Part shown: one piece after another, positions 23,614 to 32,918 of the stretch
Numbering within the stretch: position 1 is the stretch's first letter
How the letters are laid out: every line of letters starts with the position of its first letter
DNA from: Nonomuraea thailandensis
Lineage (GTDB): Bacteria; Actinomycetota; Actinomycetes; Streptosporangiales; Streptosporangiaceae
Direction of reading: 5' to 3'
DNA length: 64,000 nt
Assembly (NCBI RefSeq): GCF_024172165.1
Contig: NZ_JAMZEB010000002.1
Location: 11,301,001-11,365,000, forward strand
Made by a program: the position numbers and the translations under genes
Notes under the pieces: generated by a model
Told to the model about the DNA's origin: nothing
Seen by the model: only the letters and a program-made list of their open reading frames with translations
Databases searched by the model: none

Positions 23614-24547
23614 ACGTGTGTGCCCGTAGATACGGGTCGGTGACGCCGCCGGGAGAGGCCAGCGTCTCGGCGTCGAGCCCGGTCAGCCGGGCCCCCGCCT
23701 GGTAGGCGCTGTCCAGGAACTCCAGCACGGCTCCCACCGGGTCCTCCATGGCCCGCACGTCGTCGTAGCGCAGCACGGCCAGATGGCTGCCCCTGGCGGT
23801 GATCCACTCGGCCTGGCCGGGGCGCAGCGGCTCCCGTTCCAGCCCGTCGGGCTCCGGCGCGGTGTAGGAGTAGAACGCCGGCCACGGCCGCTCCTTGTCC
23901 CCGAACCAGAACCCCGAGCTGATCACCTCCCAGCTGTAGGCCTCCCGCGTCACCGGGTCGACGTCGGGCGAGACCTTCACCACCCGCCCGGTGAACCGGG
24001 TGACCGCGATGTCGAAGGTGTGCCAGAAGTGGTGCACGGGGCTCGTCTTGCCGGCGAAGTCGGCGGCGAACCGGTCCAGCAGCTGCACCACCTGCGACAG
24101 GATCCGCCAGTACCGGTTGATGAGCACCGGGTCGTAGCGTGCGTGCAGGGTGTCCTCGGCGAACGGCGTGTCGTCGCTGAGGTCGAACGGCACGGCCCAG
24201 ATCTCCGGCCGGATCCCCAGCCCGGCCAGGGTCTCGAAGAGCCGGTCGTGGAACGAGGCCACCGACCTGCCGATCAGGCTGAACTCCGCGCTGCGCCCGT
24301 CGAAGACGTCCACCACCAGCCGGTGGCGTACGAGGTCGAAGTCGACGCAGAACAGCGGCTGCTCGCCCAGCCCGCCCATCGGCCTGGTGGTGAGCCCCCG
24401 CCCCGTCGGGTGGAACGGCACCTGCCACCAGTGGTTGCGCCGGTTGCTCGACGCGAGCCGGATCTTCCCCACGATCTGCGCGAACCTGTGAAAGGTCTCC
24501 TTTGCCTCTGTCCACTCCGCAAGCGGCATGGCCGGGAACAGCTCCAT
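23612..24547 (-). CDS. DUF5996 family protein
   Basis: 311-residue protein of the DUF5996 family, function unknown. Typical segments are NHWWQVPFHPTGRGLTTRPM, SFHDRLFETLAGLG, SPVHHFWHTFDIAVTRF, and the C-terminal FYSYTAPEPDGL. The His/Trp-rich segments could form a ligand or metal site, but no enzyme motif is recognisable. ATG 24547 lies behind GGAGGGGG. It ends in the bidirectional hairpin. The upstream beta-lactamase-fold gene ends 41 bases before this start on the same strand, so they may be co-transcribed. Confidence 0.82.
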   Translation of the reverse strand: MELFPAMPLAEWTEAKETFHRFAQIVGKIRLASSNRRNHWWQVPFHPTGRGLTTRPMGGLGEQPLFCVDFDLVRHRLVVDVFDGRSAEFSLIGRSVASFHDRLFETLAGLGIRPEIWAVPFDLSDDTPFAEDTLHARYDPVLINRYWRILSQVVQLLDRFAADFAGKTSPVHHFWHTFDIAVTRFTGRVVKVSPDVDPVTREAYSWEVISSGFWFGDKERPWPAFYSYTAPEPDGLEREPLRPGQAEWITARGSHLAVLRYDDVRAMEDPVGAVLEFLDSAYQAGARLTGLDAETLASPGGVTDPYLRAHT

Positions 24548-24588
24548 GACGGCCCCCTCCGACGTAGAGCATTTCCCGACAATCGTAA

Positions 24589-25383
24589 CTACTGGGAGTA
24601 TTCGGTCAGCTCCCAGGGGTCGTGTGCGGAGAAGACCGCCACGCCGTGCTCGTTCGCGAGCGAGCGCAGCCGCTCCTGGCTCGACAGCCGCCGCGCCTCG
24701 TCCACCTGGGCCTGGAGCTGCACCAGGTCCATCAGCGGATGGGGGCGCGGCTCGCTCGCCAGCTCGCCGTGGTAGAAGTACGCGTCCCCGGCGTGCAGCA
24801 GCCACCGGTCGCCGTCCCTGACCGCCACCCCGGCGTGTCCCTCCGAGTGCCCGTCGAGCGGCACGTACAGGAAGTCCTCCTCCGGCAGGCCCGTCAGCGG
24901 CCGCACCCCGTCCGCGCCCAGCCACCGCGTGCCCGTGCCCGGGTACGTCACCCAGCGCGGCGTGTGCGCCCAGTGGGAGGGCCGGTAGCGGCGGTTCGGG
25001 GCCTGCGCCAGCGCGGCCTTCAGCTCGGCCTCCATGACGTGCACCTCGGCGTGCGGGAAGTCGGGCAGGCCGCCGCTGTGGTCCACGTCCAGGTGGGTCA
25101 GGACGACGTGGCGCACGTCGGAGGGGTCGTGCCCGAGCGCCGCCACCTGCCGCACGGCCGTCTCGGCGGGGGACAGCACCGGCTCGACCAGCTCCGCCCA
25201 CTCGCGTTCGAGGTGCACGGCGGGGTCGGCCACGTCGTCCAGGCCGAGGCCGGCCTCCACGAGGACCAGCCCGGAGGCGGGGGTCTCGACGAGCAGCGCG
25301 TGGCAGACGGCGCGCGCGGAGGAGTGGCCGTCGGGGGAGTCGATCTCGCGCATCGAGGCGAGGTTGAGATGGTGAATTCGCAT
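24589..25383 (-). CDS. Metallo-beta-lactamase-fold hydrolase
   Basis: 264-residue soluble MBL-fold hydrolase of the lactonase-like group. The metal motif reads THLDVDHSGG (about residue 95), so the usual HxHxDH is HLDVDH, with the second His replaced by Asp, a variant I have seen in other actinobacterial members. Further ligands: GHSEGHAG and GDAYF. Lactone or ester hydrolysis, including quorum-signal lactones, is possible. It is divergent from a MerR regulator across a perfect dyad. No Shine-Dalgarno sequence is visible at ATG 25383, so the mRNA may be leaderless. Confidence 0.87.
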   Translation of the reverse strand: MRIHHLNLASMREIDSPDGHSSARAVCHALLVETPASGLVLVEAGLGLDDVADPAVHLEREWAELVEPVLSPAETAVRQVAALGHDPSDVRHVVLTHLDVDHSGGLPDFPHAEVHVMEAELKAALAQAPNRRYRPSHWAHTPRWVTYPGTGTRWLGADGVRPLTGLPEEDFLYVPLDGHSEGHAGVAVRDGDRWLLHAGDAYFYHGELASEPRPHPLMDLVQLQAQVDEARRLSSQERLRSLANEHGVAVFSAHDPWELTEYSQ

Positions 25384-25396
25384 GCGGATAGACTGC

Positions 25397-25418
25397 GACT
25401 TGAAGTGCGGTTCAAGTC
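25397..25418. promoter_or_regulatory. MerR-type operator
   Basis: Perfect inverted repeat GACTTGAA-N6-TTCAAGTC centred in the 48-base gap between the MBL-fold and MerR genes. Its 22-bp span fits a MerR site. TTGACT (minus strand, 25420-25415) could be a -35 box for the MBL gene with the long spacer typical of MerR-activated promoters. Confidence 0.75.
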
Positions 25419-25431
25419 AAGGAGCCAGGCC

Positions 25432-25830
25432 GTGGACGACACGTTGATCGACATCGGCGAGGTGGCCAGGCAGAGCGGGCTGGCCGCGTCCGCGCTGCGG
25501 TTCTACGAGCGCAAGGGGCTCATCGAGGCCGAGGGGCGCAACGGGCTGCGCCGCGCGTACCGGCCGGAGACTCTGGAGCGGCTGGCGCTGATCTCCTGCG
25601 CCCGCGACGCCGGGTTCACGCTGTCGGAGATCGGCCGGTTCCTGCGGGCCGGGCCGTCCGACGAGCGGCTGCGCGCCCACATGGCCGCCAAGGAGCGCGA
25701 GGTGTCGCAGCGGGTCGACCAGCTCACCCGGCTGCGCGACAGCCTGCGCCACGCTGTGGTCTGCACGCACGACCCGCTGGTGGAGTGCCCCGAGTTCAAG
25801 CAGGCCGTACGGCGGGTGCCCCAGGGCTGA
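25432..25830 (+). CDS. MerR-family transcriptional regulator
   Basis: 132-residue MerR regulator with the winged helix at residues 7-75 (IGEVARQSGLAASALRFYER) and a dimerisation helix. Two Cys near the C terminus (VVCTHDPLVECPEF) lack the four-Cys pattern of SoxR, so an iron-sulphur redox sensor is unlikely. GTG 25432 lies behind AAGGAG. Its perfect dyad in the divergent gap suggests that it controls the MBL-fold hydrolase and itself. Confidence 0.9.
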   Translation: MDDTLIDIGEVARQSGLAASALRFYERKGLIEAEGRNGLRRAYRPETLERLALISCARDAGFTLSEIGRFLRAGPSDERLRAHMAAKEREVSQRVDQLTRLRDSLRHAVVCTHDPLVECPEFKQAVRRVPQG

Positions 25831-25849
25831 GGCGGACCCGCCGAAGATC

Positions 25850-27064
25850 TCAGGCCGAGCTCACGTACTTCCTCGGCCGCAGGGCGTGCGCCCGCAGCGC
25901 CGCCAGGGCCGCGAGCTGCCCGGGCCGGTCCATCCGCACCGCCAGCTCGTCGCTGAAGGCCAGCCCCAGCGCCGTGAGCTGGGCCACCAGGTCGGTCACC
26001 GGCCCGGTCACGTCGTCCAGGCTCGTCGCCGGATGCCAGCCCTCGCCGCCCACCACCTCCGCCACCCGCTCGCGCAGCTTCGCGGGCGACATGAGCGTGC
26101 CGTCGGCGAGCAGCATCAGCGCCGCCTCCCTGGCCGACACCTCGAACTCGTGCTCGCCCCTGGCCAGCAGCAGCCGGGTGACCGCCGACCACATGGCCGA
26201 CTTCGACTTCAGCAGCCGCAGGCCGTAGTCGGTGATGGCCAGCTTGGCGCCTTCGCGGCGGATCGCGCCCAGCTCCCGCTCGGCCAGGTCGCGCAGCCGC
26301 GCCGCCTCGGGCGAGGGCGCCAGCCGCAGCGGCAGCGACTCCCCCGAGGCGGCCACGGACAGCAGCCGGTGAAGGGCGGGCAGCGGCTGCGGGGCCACGG
26401 GCGCGTGCAGCCGCACCTCGAACGGCTGGGCCAGCTCCCGCCTGGCCGGGCCGCGCCCCAGCACCCAGCGGTTGAGCCGCTCGCCGTGCACGCGGTTGAG
26501 CCAGCTGTCGCCGCCCAGGTCGGCACGCGGCTCGGTGAGCCAGCGCCGGGTCAGGGCCGTACGGTCGACGCTCTCGCCGGCCACGATCGCCAGCTCCAGC
26601 GCGGCGGAGCAGGCGATGTGCGCGCCCAGCTCCTCAGGCCCCATGATCATGCTCCACTGCAGTTCGGGCACGTCGGGCGGGAGCACTCCCGTGGCCTCCA
26701 GCGCCTGCTGGTAGGCGGCCGTGCCGGCGTCGTCGCCCTCGCGGGCGTAGGTGCGCAGGATCTGTACGGTGGTCGGGGACACGCACATGGCGGCGTACCG
26801 GTCCATGCCGCCGAGCTGGAGCAACCGCCCCAGGGAACGTGCCAGGCGCTCCATGTCGCCGCTTCCCTTGGCCGCCCCGGCGTTGGGCGGCGAGACCTTG
26901 AGCGGCAACGTGTACCAGAGGAACTCGCAGACGTCGAGCTGGGTCACCGTCTCCAGCGGCTCCCCACCCGTCAACCATTCGACGGCGGTCCTGGCCTCCT
27001 CGGCCAGATCCGGGTGAGATCGCTCCAACTCGGCGAGAAGGGCGGTGACATCCGGTGCACTCAT
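25850..27064 (-). CDS. Hypothetical cytoplasmic protein
   Basis: 404-residue soluble protein that I do not recognise. It is rich in Ala, Leu and charged residues and predicted mostly helical, with no signal peptide, membrane segment or nucleotide-binding motif. Notable segments are LDVCEFLWYTLPLKV, GGMDRYAAMCVSP, and a C-terminal part that resembles repeated winged-helix-like units (AITDYGLRLLKSKSAMWSAV, AALMLLADGTLMSP). ATG 27064 is chosen; a longer frame to 27133 adds 23 basic residues without support. It lies downstream of the mannosyltransferase gene on the same strand, separated by 113 bases. Confidence 0.65.
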   Translation of the reverse strand: MSAPDVTALLAELERSHPDLAEEARTAVEWLTGGEPLETVTQLDVCEFLWYTLPLKVSPPNAGAAKGSGDMERLARSLGRLLQLGGMDRYAAMCVSPTTVQILRTYAREGDDAGTAAYQQALEATGVLPPDVPELQWSMIMGPEELGAHIACSAALELAIVAGESVDRTALTRRWLTEPRADLGGDSWLNRVHGERLNRWVLGRGPARRELAQPFEVRLHAPVAPQPLPALHRLLSVAASGESLPLRLAPSPEAARLRDLAERELGAIRREGAKLAITDYGLRLLKSKSAMWSAVTRLLLARGEHEFEVSAREAALMLLADGTLMSPAKLRERVAEVVGGEGWHPATSLDDVTGPVTDLVAQLTALGLAFSDELAVRMDRPGQLAALAALRAHALRPRKYVSSA

Positions 27065-27177
27065 GCCTCGAAGTTTGCCGTATCGACCCCGGGCCTGACG
27101 ATGACCGAAACCGGTGCGTATTGGGTCTTGCACAGCGACTACCCTAAGAAACCCCTATTGAGCCGACTGTAACGTGG

Positions 27178-28812
27178 TCATATCCACCGTTTCTCAAACA
27201 ACATGCGGGCCTTCCAGTCCACGTACGGGATCAGCTCGGCGGAGAGTATGGGGTGCAGCCACCAGAAGTTGATGAGCGCGAGCAGGGCGAACGCGCCGAC
27301 GACGGCGGCACCGAGGGTACGCCGCATCGGCGTCACGTCCTTGATGCCCGCCGCGGACGGCCCGATCAGCAGCCCGGCGCACAACGTGATGGCCAGCACC
27401 ATGAACGGCACCATCGGGATGGCGTAGAACAGGAACATCGTGCGGTTGTCGGCGATGGCGAAGTAGAACCACGGCAGCCAGCCCATCGCGTAGGCCAGCA
27501 GCACGGCCCCCGCCCGCCAGTCGCGTGAGGAGAAGTACCACGCGACCAGCGCCACCAGCGCGGCCACCGCGCCGAACCAGATCACCGGCGTGCCCACGCC
27601 GAGCACGGCCTGAGAGCAGTCCTTGACGCCGCACGTGTTCTGCTTGCCCTCGTAGAAGAAGGCCACGGGGCGCAGCAGCAGCGGCCAGGACCACGGCTCC
27701 GACATGTACGGGTGCGAGGTCTCCAGCCCGCTGTGGAAGGTGAAGACCTGCCACTGGTACTGCACCCACGACCGCATCGAGTCGAAGACGAAGAAGAGCG
27801 GATTGCCCGGCGAGGTGGCCTGGTCCCAGTTGCGCCCGTAGCCGGACGCGTTGACGAACCAGCCCGCCCAGGTGGCCATGTACGCCACGAACGGCACCAC
27901 GCCGAACGCCACGACCCCCTGCGGCACGTCCTTGTTGATCGCCCCCAGGTAGGGCCGGCGCAGCCCCACGGCGCGGCGGGCGCCGAAGTCCCACATCAGC
28001 GACATGATCGCGAACGCGACCGCGAAGGCCAGGCCCGACCACTTGACCGACATCGCGAAGGCCAGGCACACCCCGGCCCCGATGCGCCACCACCTGACGC
28101 CCAGCGAAGGGCCCTGCGGCGACAGGGGCGAGCCCTCGTACCAGGTGACCAGCTTCTCGCGCGCGCGGTCACGGTCGACCACCAGGCAGGCGAACGCCGC
28201 CAGGACCCAGAACATCAGGAAGATGTCCAGCAACGCCGTGCGGGAGAGCACGTAGTGCAGGCCGTCGAGCGCCAGCAGCAGACCGGCGAAGCAGCCCAGC
28301 AGCGTCGAGCGGGTCATCCGGCGGGCCACCCTGGCCAGGATGAGGATGGACAGCGTGCCGATCACCGCGGCGGCGAAGCGCCAGCCGAACGGGTTGAGCC
28401 CGAACAACCACTCGCCGGCGCCGATCATCCACTTGCCCAGCGGCGGGTGGACCACGTAGGAGGCGCACTTGCCCAGGTCGTCCGGGGTGCAGGCCTGCCA
28501 GATGTCGGTGTTGCCGGCGATGATCGCCTTGTCGGCGTCCTTGACGGTGACCTTCTCGACCCCGTGGGTGATCAGCGAGAAGGCGTCCTTCATGTAGTAC
28601 GTCTCGTCGAACACCACGGCCTTGGGGTGACCGAGCTGCACGAACCGGAGGATCCCGCCGAACAGGGTGACGAGCAGCGGCCCCACCCAACCCCACAGCA
28701 CGCTTCCGCGCATGGGGGGCACGACCCGATCGCGTACGGACCGCGTCCTGGGATGGCTCTCGCCGACCTCCGAGCTCTCGTAGGCCTGGTACGGGGAATC
28801 GGTCACCGCCAT
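27178..28812 (-). CDS. pmt: Protein O-mannosyltransferase (GT39)
   Basis: 544-residue polytopic membrane enzyme that transfers mannose from polyprenyl-phosphate mannose to Ser/Thr of exported proteins. The first extracytoplasmic loop carries the catalytic acidic pair FDETYYMKD (about residue 68). Further family landmarks are HPPLGKWMIG, FGWRFAA, LLALDGLHYVLSRTALLD and HPYMSEPWSWPLL, with about ten membrane helices. Length is normal for bacterial PMT. It is divergent from rsmI; a close paralogue lies just beyond rsmI. A polyprenyl-sugar synthase of GT2 type nearby could supply donor. Confidence 0.93.
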   Translation of the reverse strand: MAVTDSPYQAYESSEVGESHPRTRSVRDRVVPPMRGSVLWGWVGPLLVTLFGGILRFVQLGHPKAVVFDETYYMKDAFSLITHGVEKVTVKDADKAIIAGNTDIWQACTPDDLGKCASYVVHPPLGKWMIGAGEWLFGLNPFGWRFAAAVIGTLSILILARVARRMTRSTLLGCFAGLLLALDGLHYVLSRTALLDIFLMFWVLAAFACLVVDRDRAREKLVTWYEGSPLSPQGPSLGVRWWRIGAGVCLAFAMSVKWSGLAFAVAFAIMSLMWDFGARRAVGLRRPYLGAINKDVPQGVVAFGVVPFVAYMATWAGWFVNASGYGRNWDQATSPGNPLFFVFDSMRSWVQYQWQVFTFHSGLETSHPYMSEPWSWPLLLRPVAFFYEGKQNTCGVKDCSQAVLGVGTPVIWFGAVAALVALVAWYFSSRDWRAGAVLLAYAMGWLPWFYFAIADNRTMFLFYAIPMVPFMVLAITLCAGLLIGPSAAGIKDVTPMRRTLGAAVVGAFALLALINFWWLHPILSAELIPYVDWKARMLFEKRWI

Positions 28813-28890
28813 TCGGACATCGTACGGGCCCCAGAGCGGTGGTTACCAAGGAAACACGGTCTAATTGGGATGCCCTGCAACAATGGCCTG

Positions 28891-29739
28891 GTGACTGGGA
28901 ACGGCAGGTTGGTGCTGGCAGGAGCCCCCATTGGCCAGGTCGGAGACGTCTCGCCGCGGCTGCGTGAGCTGCTGGGGGGCGCCGACGTGGTGGCGGCCGA
29001 GGACACCAGGCGGTTGCGCAGGCTCGCGGCCGACCTCGGCGTCGAGCTCACCGGCAGGGTGGTGTCCTACTACGACCAGAACGAGGCGGGCCGGGCCCAG
29101 GAGCTCGTCGAGACGCTGAAACAGGGCCGCACGGTCGTGGTGATCACGGACGCGGGCATGCCGGGCGTGTCCGATCCCGGCTACCGGCTGACACAGCTCG
29201 CCGTCGAGGCGGGCATCACGGTCACCGCGCTGCCGGGGCCGAGCGCGGTCACCACCGCGCTGGCCGTGTCGGGCCTGGCCAGCGACCGGTTCTGCTTCGA
29301 GGGCTTCCCGCCCCGCAAGGCCGGCGAGCGGGCGCGCCGCCTGGGCGCGCTGGCGGCCGAGGAGCGCACGATGGTCTTCTTCGAGTCGCCGCACCGGCTG
29401 GAGGAGTCCCTGCGGGCCATGGCCGGGGCGTTCGGGCCCGACCGGCGGGCCGCGGTGTGCAGGGAGCTGACCAAGACCTACGAGGAGGTGCGCAGGGGCG
29501 GGCTGGGCGAGCTGGCCGAGTGGGCGGCGGCGGGCGTCAAGGGCGAGATCACGATCGTCGTGGCGGGGTTCGCGCCGGGCGAGGCCGAGCCCGACCTCGA
29601 CGCCCTGGCCGCCGAGGTGGACCGCAGGGTGGCCGCGGGGGAGCGGCGCAGCCTGGCCGTGGCCGAGGTGGCCAAGGGCGCGGGCGTTCCCAGGCGAGAG
29701 CTGTACGACCTGGTTCACAGGAGAACCGCCACACCATAG
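28891..29739 (+). CDS. rsmI: 16S rRNA (cytidine1402-2'-O)-methyltransferase
   Basis: Ribosomal RNA methyltransferase of the tetrapyrrole-methylase fold that methylates the 2'-OH of C1402 in the decoding centre. Landmarks: LVLAGAPIGQVGDVSPRL, AAEDTRRLRRL, SYYDQNE, DAGMPGVSDPGYRL, LPGPSAVTTALAVSGL and GFPPRK. 282 residues. GTG 28891 gives the usual N terminus; ATG 28870 adds seven unusual residues (MPCNNGL). It is divergent from one PMT gene, and the second PMT begins one base after its stop, implying co-transcription with it. Confidence 0.93.
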   Translation: MTGNGRLVLAGAPIGQVGDVSPRLRELLGGADVVAAEDTRRLRRLAADLGVELTGRVVSYYDQNEAGRAQELVETLKQGRTVVVITDAGMPGVSDPGYRLTQLAVEAGITVTALPGPSAVTTALAVSGLASDRFCFEGFPPRKAGERARRLGALAAEERTMVFFESPHRLEESLRAMAGAFGPDRRAAVCRELTKTYEEVRRGGLGELAEWAAAGVKGEITIVVAGFAPGEAEPDLDALAAEVDRRVAAGERRSLAVAEVAKGAGVPRRELYDLVHRRTATP

Positions 29740-29740
29740 G

Positions 29741-31336
29741 GTGCGCATCGTGAGGAACTGGGGGGTGCCGGCACGGCGGCTCATCCCGCCGATGCAGGGC
29801 GGGGCCCTCCTGGGCTGGCTGGGGCCGCTCGCGGTGGCGATCTTCGGCGGCATCCTGCGGTTCGTCCGGCTGGGCGAGCCGAGGGCCGTCGTCTTCGACG
29901 AGACGTTCTACATCAAGGACGCCTACTCGCTGATCGTCCACGGCGTCGAGATGACGACGCTCGGCGACGCCGACAACCCCATCGCCGACCAGCGCCTCAT
30001 CGCCGGGAACCTGGACATCTTCAAGCAGTGCGGCGAGCCGTCCGAATGCGCCTCCTTCGTGGCCCACCCGCCGCTGGGCAAGTGGATGATCGGCGCCGGC
30101 GAGTGGCTGTTCGGGATGGACCCGTTCGGCTGGCGCTTCGCCGCCGCGCTGGCCGGCACGCTGTCCATCCTCGTCCTGGCCAGGGTGGCCCGCCGGATGA
30201 CGCGCTCGACGCTGCTGGGCTGCCTGGCCGGGCTGCTGCTGGCGCTCGACGGGCTGCATCTGGTGCTGTCGCGCACGGCGCTGCTGGACGTCTTCCTGAT
30301 GTTCTGGGTGTTGTGCGGGTTCGCGTGCCTGGTGGCCGACCGCGACTGGGCGCGGCGCAGGCTGGTCGGCTGGTACGAGAGCGCGCCTGTCACCGAGCTG
30401 GGCCCGAGGCTGGGCTCGCGGCCCTGGCGGCTGGCCGCGGGGGCCTGCCTGGGGGCCGCGTGCGCGGTCAAGTGGTCGGGGATCTTCTTCCTCATCGCCT
30501 TCGCCGTGCTGTCGGTCATGTGGGACCTCGGGGCCCGGCGGGCGCTGGGGCTGCGCGAGCCGTACCGGGGGGCGCTGTCGTACGACCTGCCGGGCGGGCT
30601 CGCGGCGATGACGCTCGTGCCCGCGCTGGTGTTCACGGCCTCGTGGACCGGCTGGTTCGCCTCCGCCGACGGCTGGGGCCGCAACTGGGACCGGGCCACC
30701 TCCTCGGGGCCCGGGTTCTTCGTGCTGGACTCGGTGCGGTCGTGGGTGCAGTACCAGACGCAGGTGCTGGGCTTCCACAGCGGCCTGGACGACTACCACC
30801 CGTACATGTCGGAGCCGTGGCAGTGGCCGCTGCTCTTACGGCCGGTCTCCTTCCACTACCCCACCGGCCTGCCGCCGTCGGCCTGCGGCGCGGACCAGTG
30901 CTCCCAGGCCGTGCTCGGGGTCGGCACCCCCGCCCTCTGGTACGCCGCCGCGCTCGCGCTGCTCGGGCTCGTCGCGTGGTACGTCTCCGCCCGCGACTGG
31001 CGGGCCGGGGCGACGCTGCTGGGCTTCGCGGCCGGCTGGCTGCCGTGGTTCTACTACGCCATCGCCGACAACCGCACGATGTACCTGTTCTACATGATCC
31101 CCGTGGTGCCGTTCATGGTGCTGGCGCTCGTGCTCATGGCGGGGCTCGTCATCGGGAGGCAGGACGCCCCCGCCACCAGGAGGGCGACGGGGGCCGCGGT
31201 CGTGGGCGCGTTCGCGCTCGTCGTACTGATCAACTTCTGGTGGCTGCAGCCGGTGCTGACCGCAGAGACGATCACGCAGACACAGTGGTGGGCTCGGATG
31301 CTGATGAGCTCTTGGGTGACCGGCGCGCCCAAGTGA
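29741..31336 (+). CDS. pmt: Protein O-mannosyltransferase (GT39), second copy
   Basis: 531-residue paralogue of the enzyme at 27178, same fold and role: VVFDETFYIKD catalytic loop, HPPLGKWMIGAGEWLFG, ALDGLHLVLSRTALLD, HPYMSEPWQWPLL and YAIADNRTMYLFYMIP. The two differ in an insert after the catalytic loop and in the C-terminal loop. It begins with GTG one base after the rsmI stop; a second GTG nine bases later is possible. The 3' end overlaps the convergent membrane transferase gene by 65 bases. Having two copies suggests divided substrate or partner specificity. Confidence 0.92.
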   Translation: MRIVRNWGVPARRLIPPMQGGALLGWLGPLAVAIFGGILRFVRLGEPRAVVFDETFYIKDAYSLIVHGVEMTTLGDADNPIADQRLIAGNLDIFKQCGEPSECASFVAHPPLGKWMIGAGEWLFGMDPFGWRFAAALAGTLSILVLARVARRMTRSTLLGCLAGLLLALDGLHLVLSRTALLDVFLMFWVLCGFACLVADRDWARRRLVGWYESAPVTELGPRLGSRPWRLAAGACLGAACAVKWSGIFFLIAFAVLSVMWDLGARRALGLREPYRGALSYDLPGGLAAMTLVPALVFTASWTGWFASADGWGRNWDRATSSGPGFFVLDSVRSWVQYQTQVLGFHSGLDDYHPYMSEPWQWPLLLRPVSFHYPTGLPPSACGADQCSQAVLGVGTPALWYAAALALLGLVAWYVSARDWRAGATLLGFAAGWLPWFYYAIADNRTMYLFYMIPVVPFMVLALVLMAGLVIGRQDAPATRRATGAAVVGAFALVVLINFWWLQPVLTAETITQTQWWARMLMSSWVTGAPK

Positions 31337-32819
31337 CCCCGCGGCGCAGCGTGATCGCCGCCGCGACGCAGGCCAGGGGGACGGCGGGAAGCACGTACCG
31401 GTAGTCGAACTCCGCCGTGGCCGCCGGCGCCAGCAGCAGCCCGACCGCGCCCAGCCACGGCAGCACCACCGCCCCGCCGAACTTCCGCCAGCGCACCACC
31501 ACGCCGTACAGGCCGATCAGCAGGATGCCGCCGACCATGATGCCGCGCAGGTAGAAGACCTTCTGGTAGTTGCTCATGATCGTGGCCCACGGCTGCACGA
31601 TCCGGGTCTCCGGCGGGCCCTGCTCGTAGCTGAAGGCGTCGGTGTCGGTGCGGCCGCCCGCGTACGACGACCACTTCGGCAGCCGCTTGGGCTGCCCGGT
31701 GTCGTCCAGCTCCACGTACGGCTTGAACTGGTACATGTTGTAAGTCGACTCGTCGGGGAAGCGTGGACGTGCCCAGTGGAAGGAGCGGAAGAAATCGCGC
31801 GCCACGACCTTCAGGTAGTCACCCGGCTGCGACAGGATCGCCCGGGTGGCGAACTTGCTGGCCGCGTCGTTGGTGATCTCGCTCCACTTCTTGTTGATGC
31901 CCCACCGGTGCAGCACCTCGCCGGTGCCGGTGCCGTCGCCGTTGCCCTGGCCCCACAGGTACCACTGGGCGTAGTCCTTGCGCTGGCTGACCGGGTCGTT
32001 GATGCACAGCAGCAGAAGCTGGACCTCTTTGTACTTGTCGATGTCCATCTTGTTGCAGTCGGCGAAGATGGCGGTGCGCATGTAAAGGATGAGGCCGTCG
32101 CTGTTGGTCATGGCGAACTTGCCGTACGCCGAGGCGAACCATCCCATGTACGCCATCACCGGGATCGCGCAGGCGGTGATGACGGCGGCGATCGGCCGCC
32201 AGCCGGTGCGCTTGACCAGAAGGTAGAGCACCACAAGGGCCAGGATCGGCAGCCCGATCGAGCGGGTCAGCCAGGTCATCGCCAGCAGCAGCCCGACGAC
32301 CGCGCCCGCCTTCCACGTCAGCCGCCGCTTCCACAGCACCATCGTGATCACGCCCACCACGAGCAGCATGAACAGGGTGTCGGACATCACCATCTGCTCG
32401 AGCTGGATCTGGTAGGCGTCGAACAGGACCGGCGCCGCGGCCAGCGTGGCCCCCCACTTGGGCAGCCTGAACTTGATCCGTAGCAACGCGTAGATCAGGC
32501 AGGCCGTGGCCAGGCCCATGAGGTGCTGCGTGAACGTCAGCAGGGTGAAGCTGTGGAACGGCTGGAGCAGCATCAGCCAGAAGCTGTAGCCGTCGGGCCT
32601 GATCGGGTGCGGCCGCGGGTGCAGCGCCACCGAGACGTACTCGTAGGAGTCGTTGAACCACATGGCCGGGCCGTAGCCGAGCATGGTGATGAGCCGCAGC
32701 ACGGCGCCGACGCCGAAAGCCGCGGCGAACACCCGATGCCTGCGCACCATGGCCAGCAAACGGGCCGTCCTGCCAGGGGCGGAGGGGTCCACAGGGGTAA
32801 TCTCCGCGACGCTCACCAT
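31272..32819 (-). CDS. Membrane glycosyltransferase-like protein (GT-C type)
   Basis: 515-residue polytopic membrane protein. The first loop has an acidic segment WFNDSYEYVSVALHP and a HPRPHPIRPDGY stretch, then many helices (about ten) and a large soluble loop (residues about 240-400) before the last helices. This looks like a GT-C glycosyltransferase of the ArnT/PMT superfamily, which uses a polyprenyl-linked sugar donor on the outer face; acceptor and sugar are unknown. It lacks a visible Shine-Dalgarno sequence. Divergent from the GT2 gene (99 bases between) and overlapping the second PMT gene at the 3' end. Confidence 0.75.
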   Translation of the reverse strand: MVSVAEITPVDPSAPGRTARLLAMVRRHRVFAAAFGVGAVLRLITMLGYGPAMWFNDSYEYVSVALHPRPHPIRPDGYSFWLMLLQPFHSFTLLTFTQHLMGLATACLIYALLRIKFRLPKWGATLAAAPVLFDAYQIQLEQMVMSDTLFMLLVVGVITMVLWKRRLTWKAGAVVGLLLAMTWLTRSIGLPILALVVLYLLVKRTGWRPIAAVITACAIPVMAYMGWFASAYGKFAMTNSDGLILYMRTAIFADCNKMDIDKYKEVQLLLLCINDPVSQRKDYAQWYLWGQGNGDGTGTGEVLHRWGINKKWSEITNDAASKFATRAILSQPGDYLKVVARDFFRSFHWARPRFPDESTYNMYQFKPYVELDDTGQPKRLPKWSSYAGGRTDTDAFSYEQGPPETRIVQPWATIMSNYQKVFYLRGIMVGGILLIGLYGVVVRWRKFGGAVVLPWLGAVGLLLAPAATAEFDYRYVLPAVPLACVAAAITLRRGVTWARRSPKSSSASEPTTVSA

Positions 32820-32918
32820 GCTGTAAAGAATGCCAGTCGTTTCCAGGTCTGTGCCCGAGCACGGGCCCGTTCAGGGCATGATGGTTCACTGGAAGAGCCT
32901 TAACTGAAGGGTAGACAC

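Noticed and set aside
25432..25830. SoxR identity for the MerR regulator
   Set aside because: Only two C-terminal Cys are present; the four-Cys iron-sulphur pattern is missing.
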